28,759 nucleotides of DNA, from NCBI RefSeq assembly GCF_003144195.1, contig NW_020290145.1, positions 1 to 28,759 of the forward strand. Reading direction: 5' to 3'. Origin of the DNA: Ceraceosorus guamensis (Eukaryota > Basidiomycota > Exobasidiomycetes > Ceraceosorales > Ceraceosoraceae). The notes below the pieces were generated by a model. The model ran no database searches and had not been told where the DNA came from. It saw nothing but the letters and a program-made list of their open reading frames with translations. Position 1 is the stretch's first letter. Every line of letters begins with the position of its first letter. The translations under genes were made by a program, and so were the position numbers. Positions 10,261 through 18,635 of this stretch are shown in pieces.

Positions 10261-10296
10261 TGCAATGCACCGCGTCGCACACTTCTAGCACCACCA

Positions 10297-12382
10297 CTAA
10301 GGCGTCCTTCTGAACGTCATGGCCAGCTTTTCGGTGTCGTGCTCAATGTACATCTGCGTCAAGTACGTGTTGGCATGCGCGCGCGCGACGCCCGCGGAAT
10401 CCGCATTCGATCGTTTATTCAGCGCCCATCATGCAGCTAGCTCCACGCAATTCCAGGCTGACGAGAACTCACATTGCGCATCCAATTCTGACCCACGAGG
10501 TGCAGAGCTCCTCTGCATGGCGACACGTAGGCACGGCAGGCGTAAGCAGCAAGCTCGTCGTCGCGCGTCGTCAACCACGTGCATGCAGCCGCTTCGAGTC
10601 GGTTGGCGCAAAGAGCAACTCGTGACTTGACTCACATGGAACTGTTTGCCTGCAACAGTGCCCGCAGCAGCAGCAGCAACGGCAAGGAGCGCAGCGAGTC
10701 AGCGAGTCAGCGTCGGGCAATCGTGAATGCGCACGAGCGACGGGAGGTGCGGCGCCAGAGGGAACCCAACTCCTCCAAAGAGCACAGCCTATAGCTTGTC
10801 TCGATCAAGGCCAGGCCAGGCCACTCACATTCTTGTCGCCTACCACGCTGGCGTAGCAACGTTCCGCTGCTACATCCCGCCTAGCCACAATGTGTTGGGG
10901 CAAAAAGTCGAATTGCACGCCATCGATCTTGTAGCCCTGCGGGTGGGTGTGTGTGGAGCGCGGTGTGGAGCGCGGTGTGGAGCGCGGCGATCAGCCATCT
11001 GCATGGGTCATTTTGCTCGCCCAACCCCTTCCCCCCTGTGCACGCACAATGATGGGGGCCGCCTTTCTGCAATCATACCAGCCCTGCACGTGACCCGTCT
11101 TGGCATCCTCCTCGACCGTGAGCCCAGCAGCTTGGAGTACAGTCTCTGCGTCATGTCTCGTATTCAGTCTGTTACCGACTCTAGCACGCACCGCGTCCAG
11201 TGCTCCCTCCTCACTCACTGGCCAGAGCAGGCGTCATTACAGTGTTGGCCTGCACGCACGCCCCACAATAATAGCGTCAACGGAGCAGCACATTCGAAGC
11301 TTGCCGGCCACTCACTCGCCTACTCACTGTGCCGCTATCCACTTGGAAATTGTCAACGCTCGACCCGAGCACTGGCACACCGCCCACAGTGACCTGAATC
11401 ACTTGGCTGGTGTTTTGCGCTATCCATCCAAACGCCTTGCGGTCGAGCGCGCTCCCCTTGTTGCCATTGCCGATCGTCGCCATCTCCTTGGGACCTTGCA
11501 TCAGCCTGTCGTCCGTGATGAATGCGCCCGTATCGTCGCTGTTCAGTTGCAGCCCGAACTTGCACCTAATCGTCGCCACGCCAAAAGCGCGTGCGCAGCT
11601 CAGCATCCACGCTTCGCCTTCTTGCTCGGCATCTCCTGCCCTTCTCAAGGCTGACTCACGGCTTCAAGGTACCCTGCGCGCAAGAGGTGGGCACGAATGC
11701 GGTACTGTAATTCCATATATTTACATTGTCAAAACCGATGAGCCCATCGCCAGGAAGTGCAGGCGAGTCGTCGTCCAGCACTCCAATCACAATCTTGCTT
11801 GCGGACAGTGCCGACCCGGGCAGTGAAACCGTCTCCTCGCGAAAGCGCATGGTGTACTGGCAGCATGTGAGGTTGACACCGATCAAGGTGACGCCTTTGA
11901 GTTTCATCCCGCTAGGACTCGCCGTTTGTGCGCACTTGCTCACTCACGTTCTGCGTGCCCGAACCGTCCTTCTCCGTGGACTCGTATAGCAACCAAGAGT
12001 GCTGACCTTTGCCAGGCGCAGGACCAGAGGCCGGAGAGGGCTTGTATAGGCCTGGATTCACCAAGATGGGTCCGCCACCAGTGTCCATCAACAGCTGATC
12101 CGTCAAGCAATGGGAAGAGGGGTGATCAGCTACTGGACCACACACACACGTGAGCCTGTCACAGGTGCGCTCACGTTCAGCTGAGCCTCTCCCACTTTTA
12201 CCTCGGTGAACCAGAACCCATCCTTGTACACCATCGGAACAGAAGAAGCAGCGGTCCATTCAATGTCTAAGGGCCGATGTGTCAGCCCTCGACTTTGTCT
12301 GCCAACACTTTTGCTCTACATCACCTCCGTACTCACTCGCTGTGACCGCGACTAGGCAGAGGAAGGAGCGAAAGGCTCGCAT
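10297..12382 (-). CDS. Secreted pepsin-family (A1) aspartic protease, 11 exons
   Basis: Exons on the minus strand, 5' to 3': 12337..12382, 12175..12266, 11948..12094, 11660..11856, 11328..11565, 11219..11249, 11048..11145, 10829..10936, 10636..10649 (14 nt), 10473..10512 and 10297..10353. The total is 1068 nt, giving 355 aa. All ten introns start with GT and end with AG (70, 80, 91, 94, 78, 73, 111, 179, 123 and 119 nt), and phase is kept throughout. The signal peptide is MRAFRSFLCLVAVTA. The first catalytic motif is LLMDTGGG (Asp about 50) and the second VDSGT (Asp about 237); the 187-residue spacing matches pepsin. Other A1 landmarks are GDGLIGF, a WYDC...ERC cysteine pair, and LVGQNWMRN near the C-terminus (compare ILGxxFLRN). 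Oddities: the first motif is DTGG rather than DTGS/DTGT. Only about 35 residues separate the signal peptide from the first Asp, leaving no room for a normal propeptide. The least certain boundary is the exon 3/4 intron; a shorter 49-nt intron would add about 15 residues. A TATA element lies about 100 bp upstream. Confidence 0.85.
10951..10986. repeat. Three perfect copies of GTGTGGAGCGCG
   Basis: A 12-bp unit repeated three times without change, lying wholly inside the protease intron at 10937..11047. Sequence this exact suggests a recent expansion and may vary between strains. Confidence 0.9.
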
Positions 12383-12480
12383 GACGGGCAAGCGACTCGA
12401 CGAATGAAAGGGAAAGGGAGAAAGGAGAGAAGGGGTGATGCAGCACATCGCTCGCGCTCCAGACTCGGCGCAGCTCCCTT

Positions 12481-12487
12481 CTTATAT
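12481..12487 (-). promoter_or_regulatory. TATA-like element of the aspartic protease gene
   Basis: The minus strand reads ATATAAG about 100 bp before the ATG at 12382, the same spacing as the TATA boxes of the two secreted-protein genes. Supported by sequence and position only. Confidence 0.45.
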
Positions 12488-14130
12488 CTCGCAAGAGTCG
12501 ACACGCAGGTTACGAGGCGCCTCTGCGCTCTAAGGTCATCATTGTCGTTTTGTTTCCGGTACCACTCTTGAACATCTTGCCGCGGTGATGGCGTTGCTCC
12601 ATGCTCTAATTGCTCGATCTGCACGTCCGTGGTAGCAATAAATTCAAGTCTTTAGTAATCTAGTCCTTGAGTCGAAGCTGATTTACCTCTGCCGCTCTCG
12701 ACACGCCGGCCGGGAATTAGCGCAGACAACGAATCCCGCGCGCGTTTGGCGTTCGCTGACTGCTCGTACATATAGCCTGGGAGTAATCTTGTCAGCTCGC
12801 CAGCCTTCGAAAGAGTGTGCACCCTGCGCAGCAGCATTACACAATGAAAATGACGCTCGCTGTAGCTCGGTTGCTGATCTAGTCTGACGCAGAGGTGTTC
12901 TGCTGGCTTCACATTCGGTCTTGCCGCGTCGCGCCAAAGCGGTGTGGCTATCCACTTCGAAGTGCTCCCGCATTTGCTTCGCAGTCGCTCACTAAGTGGT
13001 GTTTCGTTCTGCCGCGGGTGAGCGGACGGGCGTCGCATGAGTCGATGTGACACTTGCAGGATGATGCTTTCGAATCGGTTTCCTCAGTCTAATGAGGAGA
13101 ATGCCTTGCTCGGTGCCCGTGTCGCAACATCGGTACCCTGGGTGCGTGCCGGCGCTGAAATGCTTTGCGAGGACTCTGATTTACATGCATCGTTCCTGAA
13201 GAGTACTGGAAGAAAACAATCATTCATAGGAAATTTGAGCGGTGCTGTGGGCTTTTCTGTGATAAAGCCTCACTGCCTGCGCAGATCCCGTTGAGACATA
13301 AAGAGAGCTTAGACTGTGTCTACATCCATGCCAAGCAGCCTCGGTACCGGACGGCGAGCTGAAAAGCGTGCCGCGTGCCAAGCTTACCGGACTACAGCTC
13401 TCCAGCAGTTGGCTCCTCAATATCGATCGACACCGCGCAATGTATGCTTGCTCCGTAATGTCGGAATGTTTGGCAATGGTGGCCTATGAGAAGCTCTTTG
13501 AATAAAGGCTGCACCAGGGCTTCGATGCAAAAGCTGGTCAAGATGTACTCCACTGAGTCCAAGGTGCAGTTGACCAAACGCGCCCTCAACAACCAATGGC
13601 CAGCCAAGTATTGATTGATTGACAACATTGGTCCCACAGTAGTGAGTATAGCTCTTTGAGGGGTGCCTTGTTGATCACTGCCCCTCTGGCTTGGCCATTG
13701 CCCTAATGCAACATTATATCCAGCTCTTTCTCAGGCAAAAGGTAGCCAACTTTGTCCTTGATACAGAGACGGCTTGTGACTTGTGCCTTGGGTACTCTGG
13801 TCAGAGTAATTGGAGGGCTCAGTGTTCAATGCTAGCCATGAAATTATACTCATAGATGCTTGTTTCTTCAGCACTCAGTCTGCTCAGCCCGCGGCTCAAA
13901 ATATGCTACTGATCTTTACGTGTATACTGCGGCGAGAAGGGGAATGAAGGCCAGGTGAGCTAACTAACGACACGCACCCCCCTCCGCATTTTAATGTCAA
14001 TGCTACTATTTTTTGGACCTAACTTCTGGTCACAGACCACATCTTTTGCTTGCCAACTCGCTGCTACTGTGACTGATTTTATTCATCTTGAGATCGCAGA
14101 AAAATGAACCGTCAGCAAAAGTGTCGAGAC

Positions 14131-14280
14131 NNNNNNNNNNNNNNNNNNNNNNNNNNNNNNNNNNNNNNNNNNNNNNNNNNNNNNNNNNNNNNNNNNNNNN
14201 NNNNNNNNNNNNNNNNNNNNNNNNNNNNNNNNNNNNNNNNNNNNNNNNNNNNNNNNNNNNNNNNNNNNNNNNNNNNNNNN
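14131..14280. other. Assembly gap (150 N)
   Basis: A run of exactly 150 N. The flanks (GTGTCGAGAC on the left, CAGTAAAGAT on the right) show no repeat that explains the gap. Any ORF drawn across it is meaningless. Its true length is unknown, and it sits in the gene-free stretch where a repeat could have collapsed. Confidence 0.99.
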
Positions 14281-17200
14281 CAGTAAAGATCCGTCCGACG
14301 TATTCAAAGACCCGATTCATGACGCGTCGGTTCCGATGAGCACTTTTCACGTTCTTTTCGTAGTCGCAAAATTGCGAAGCCAAGTTTGGTGGGCCCGGTT
14401 TGTAGTCCTAACAGCAGAATGCGCGTGGGCGAATCAAGGCTGCCTTTCGCAAATGTAGTCCTTGAACCAGACAATCTTTTGCCTAGTCATTTGAGCCCTG
14501 TTTTCCCGTGCGAACAGTCCAGTCTTGTCCGGATCGACTTGCGTCAGCAGCCCAGCGAAATCTCATTGCTGACGGCATTCTTTTCGGCATGTCCAGTCGA
14601 TATGCATTGTTATGCCTTTTTGGGCGCATACAGGCTTGTAAACGCAGTGTGGCAGATAATCGTAGTTGCATGGTGAGTCAAGAGCTAGAATTGGATACGC
14701 TAGGCCGAGTGAGCACGGACAAAGCGACGCCAGTGACATGAGCCTTCACGTACCTTCTCAGCGGTCTGAAGATTGCTGAAGGAAGAGTGCTCGTTGTGCT
14801 TGTTTTTTCAGACTGTCAAAGAGACGAACAGTCCTGCCGAAGGATGTAATGAGAGCAATAAGAGCAGTTTATTTTGGGTTAGGGTCATTATTCAAAGCCT
14901 GTAGCATTCATTCTAGCCCTGAACTCACCAGCTTCACCAAATGTCTGCCAGTCAGTATCAAGCTCAGGTAGGAGAAGGGACAAGACAGGAAAAGACAGCG
15001 GCAAAGACCGAGAGGTGAAGGGAAAGAGAAACATAGACAGGACCATGATCACTGGGGTGAGCCGCTGATTGAGGCAAGGTTACTACTGTAGTGCACAATG
15101 TACTTAGATTTTTCCGCAAACAGCTTTGAAATTGATCGCCAGCGTTGTATAAAACACATGTTGCTCACTATTTCGAAGGGCGTAAATTTCTACACTCTAG
15201 AGCGATGCGCGCCGAGCATCAAGCCTCCACAGACCCTAGTTCTCCGATTCGGGATCACTTACTTGTGCCCCAACCGACTGGAGATAGATGAGAGTTCTCG
15301 TGCTGGCAAGACTTATGAGCAGATCAGATTAGCCAAAATGAAATGGTAGAAACGGAGTGGAGACACCTGTCGTGGTCGTGGTCGTTGTCGGTGTAGTGTT
15401 TGATCATACTCCTGCCCGTTTCCCTCTCCCTCAAGCCATGCAGCTCTCACGTCGCGAGAATTTCACGATGCATCTCCGTTCGTGCGCTTCTTCTCTTTTG
15501 CGGACATGAGCTCCTTTCCTCAGTTGCCAGGTCAGACTGCGCTCTAGTATGGTCCTGAGGCTTGGCACCACCACTCCTGCGGATTGGCAAAGCGTTTCTT
15601 GGCCAACATTTTGAGGTTTGTACGTTGAATATTTGAGCGCGTTAATTTGCGTCGTATCACTTCGTCTTACGCGTGGCGGGACTCTAGCGTTCTGGTGTAG
15701 GGAGAGAAGCGACATGATCGTGCCCTTGGTCGCAATTTAGGAATGATGCGTCCAGCCACGATCCGCGCTACCTTGGGTGGAAAGCCCTGCCCGAGTGGGG
15801 ATGACTGAAATGGTATCGCGTATTTTACATTGCGTGTGCACCACTCCAACTTGCGCAGTGTCTCCTTCACGTGTAGTTCAAAGTAATGACACTTTACGTT
15901 CTTCGCGCTCCCCTTGACTCCTCCCTTCCCCGAGTTGTTCGAGCTGCATCTCTGCATATTGCGGACACGCGGCATTGGTCTCCTTGACTACTTCCATGCT
16001 GGCTGGATCATTCACATGTTTCCGAGTCTATTCGGGGCAGCGAACTTGAAGTGCCCAGCCTCACTAGCTCCGATTTGATGAACACACCTGTTGCACCTGC
16101 TATACAGCTACGTGTTCGCATCTGGTCAGTACGCAGACAAAGCAACATCGAGGCTCCGAAATTCTAGCTATTACAAACATTTTCAAAGGTACTATTCCTC
16201 TTTCAAGTGGAAGACGCCAGCTGAGATCTCTGGGATGTGTGAAGCATAAGAGGCAGTCGCAGGTATGTTGGCAAGGAATGTTTGCTGCATGAGACAGCGC
16301 TCGCTTCAAGAATGTACTGAGGGGACAAGTGGTTGTGCGGAGCCGAGTGGTAAAAGGGGACACAATGACACGAGAGGGGTCTCCAGAAGGATCAAGCAAA
16401 ACCTGCGACTATTTGGATAGAGTCCACCGACCAGTACTGTACGGCAACTTCAATGACACTAGTCACCATCATAGCAGGTTTCGCTCCTTTTCAGGGAGTG
16501 CCAACCAATTTGAGACGGATAATGACCTTGAAGAGGCAATGCGACCTGCTTCCGTCCCTTTTCCACCTCCACTATTTTGTCTTCCGGCATTGAGCCATCG
16601 CTCAAAAGCAAAAGCCAACAGTTTTACAGCAGATGAGCAAGCAAGTACAAGGCGAGCCATGAGGTCTGTGAGGTCGCACTCTCACGACGTCTTTCAGCGG
16701 ATGCTCTGGTGATGATCACTTTAGTCACCATCCAAAATACAGCAAAGAAACCATTAATCTCGCTGTAAATGCTCGCGCCAGCCAACGCGAATATGTATGC
16801 CGTGCTTTTGCCGCCGAGACGCTCTCGTACAACCGTCGGTGGCCCTTAAAAGCAGCTAAATGGCCTCAGTCTACCCATAGCACTCGCATCGAGTGGACGG
16901 TGACCCTGAAATATGTGCAGGGTGATGGAACAACAGATAGGTGACATGTGAAAGCCGAATCATGCGTTAAGGAAAAAAGAGCTAGCGCCTGAGGCGTGTC
17001 CAATTTACTCATTTCTTTCGAATTTTCCAATCTAACACAATCTACAGCATTGACAGTGAAGAGCTCAAATGCTCGCGCTGCAAATGCTACTTCAGGGCTG
17101 CACCTAGCTGTCTTCGTTTTGGTTTGCTTCTCTGGTTTCTGAATGGTCACGATCATCACCTTGCCAGCTTCCGGCAGAGCTCTTGGAGCTTTCTCGTGCC

Positions 17201-17947
17201 GCAACCGATCGTAACGGAGACCGCACGTCTCTGGCTTGCTGCCAGCGCGAGTGGGTCCGGGGTCGGACAGGCACAAAGCGAATCACATTAGACCTTGTTT
17301 CCGTCTCTGGGCCAAGCGAAGCTCTCTACTACTCCAAAGGCGGATTTGAGCAGCACTAAAAATTTGTCGCCCTGTCCGAGCAAAGGTGTCACTTAGTCCT
17401 TTGACACGGAACAGTGAGAACATTCATTGAAGACACTGTCAGATCGTCTGCATGGACAATGCTTTGGACTGAAAAGATTTCCGGTTTCTCGTGATTTCTA
17501 CTGCTCGATTCGCATACGTGCGAAACCTTCATTTTCCCGCGGATAAGCGTACGTGGCCTCAGACCTTGCCGCTACTTCGCATGCCACCGCAAGCTGTCAA
17601 GACTTTCGCACGATTGTTTTGGCGTCGACTTGTGTGCTTGTCTTTTACTTTCTCATTTTTTGTTTTTCTTGTTTTTTTTTTACTGGCATACTCGGGTCGC
17701 CCGTTGCAAAGCGTCGCTGCCCACAAGCGCCGGTTTATCTGAATCCTTGGCGTTTGTGCCAGATAGTCGCGACATGTGCCACAAAAAGGTCTTTCGCAAC
17801 TGAGCGATAAAGAATTCTTCCAGCTCCTTTGATGCAAGGCTTCTTCTGTCCATTCGCAATTCCAAAAATAAGTCATTGCTTCGCCAGCCTTTCGTGGTGT
17901 GCATGACGTGCATGTAAACTTTGCGTCGCGTCTTTGAGTTCCGTTGA

Positions 17948-18196
17948 CTGACACCGTCTGACCATCTATTCTCAATTGTCTCTCGCGATGTTGCAGCGCT
18001 ATCGTTCTACATGCCGGGAGTCCTCTGGGGTGAGATCAAGTGCTTCGGCGCGATACAGCACCGGTACTGTCTTGGACAGAAGTGGGTCCTCACAAGGATT
18101 TGTACCGTCAGGGGCGCACGCATTCTCAGAGAAGACTACCAAAAGACAATGTCGGCGAAAGATGACACGCGACCTTTGCCCGTGAATATTCCGTGA
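17948..18196 (+). CDS. Unassigned open frame, possible gene fragment
   Basis: An open frame of 82 codons follows a TGA at 17945-17947 and ends at a TGA; its first ATG is at 18011. The reading has aromatic and hydrophobic clusters that look more protein-like than other frames in this stretch (for example LSFYMPGVLWGEIKCFGAI and GQKWVLTRICTV). I recognise no family. It could be a piece of an old gene or mobile element, or chance. No upstream exon with convincing splice signals was found. Confidence 0.2.
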   Translation: MTPSDHLFSIVSRDVAALSFYMPGVLWGEIKCFGAIQHRYCLGQKWVLTRICTVRGARILREDYQKTMSAKDDTRPLPVNIP

Positions 18197-18635
18197 CGAT
18201 CGTCATTGCAGTGATGGTGAAGAGCAGACATGTGCGCGCCTGCGAGCGTAGGCTCAGCATGCTGGTGTGTGCGAGCCGTCAATTCACAAAGGCAGCGCTC
18301 CAGGGTTGCGCTCTGCGTACGTCATCGTGCCTGCGCCCTTGTTTCCTTGATCATTGTTGCGTCAAGCAAGGGAGAGAAGCGTGACATTCAAAAGCAGGCA
18401 CTGGGTACATGTGCATTCAAGAAGACCATCCGCGTCTCGTCACCATCTGTGTGCCCTCCGCATTGGTCTTTGCGAGTGCAAAAGGGTCTCGAGGGAATCA
18501 GCGCCCGCATGCGCTGACGCGCGCGCGCGCGTGCGTAATCCGGTAGAGTCTGTTCGGCCCTGATCACCACCACCACCACAGCCACCAAGAAAAAGTGATG
18601 AAGTTCGGCAGCACCTGGTGAAATCGTGAGGTGCA

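Larger units (their letters stand above)
8190..10296. other. Gene-free, repeat-rich intergenic region
   Basis: About 2.1 kb between the permease start and the stop of the aspartic protease, both on the minus strand. It should hold the permease promoter and the protease 3' UTR. Short hexamer and pentamer arrays lie at 8634-8662, 9710-9740 and 10229-10260. Palindromic TGCATGCATGCA and AGCTGC words lie around 9166-9195, and clustered ACTCACGACTCACGACT words around 9308-9336. The ORFs are low-complexity or overlap on both strands, with no domain recognised. Confidence 0.6.
12488..18635. other. 6-kb stretch without a recognisable gene
   Basis: Between the protease promoter and the end of the lipase gene I find no domain-bearing frame on either strand. 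The longest open stretches are about 95-140 codons and share no homology I can recall. From roughly 13.2 kb the base composition visibly changes: fewer CG dinucleotides and GC-alternating tracts, more A/T runs (for example a T-rich tract around 17645-17683). The left part (12.5-13.0 kb) still looks like the neighbouring CpG-rich DNA. No terminal inverted repeats, long terminal repeats, poly-A tail, transposase or reverse-transcriptase motif was seen, but old decayed elements could escape reading by eye. A 150-N gap lies inside. A sequence GGGTTAGGGT at about 14877 is less than two telomere units. Confidence 0.55.

Noticed and set aside
12652-13053. 133-codon minus-strand ORF
   Set aside because: Overlaps other ORFs in shifted frames, lacks any motif, promoter or splice evidence, and has Arg/Ser/Ala-rich composition typical of GC-rich noncoding DNA.
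14876-14887. Interstitial telomere-like sequence GGGTTAGGGT
   Set aside because: Fewer than two repeat units, expected by chance in this length of sequence.
16329-16712. 127-codon plus-strand ORF
   Set aside because: No recognisable domain; Ser/His/Arg-rich with no supporting signals.
17559-17975. 138-codon minus-strand ORF with several CxxC-like cysteines
   Set aside because: The cysteine spacing fits no zinc-finger pattern I know, and the C-terminal part is encoded by a T-rich tract; not enough to call a gene.
12488-18635. Retroelement, DNA transposon or viral remnant in the gene-free block
   Set aside because: No reverse-transcriptase, integrase, transposase or capsid motif and no terminal repeats could be seen by eye; left as composition-based suspicion only.
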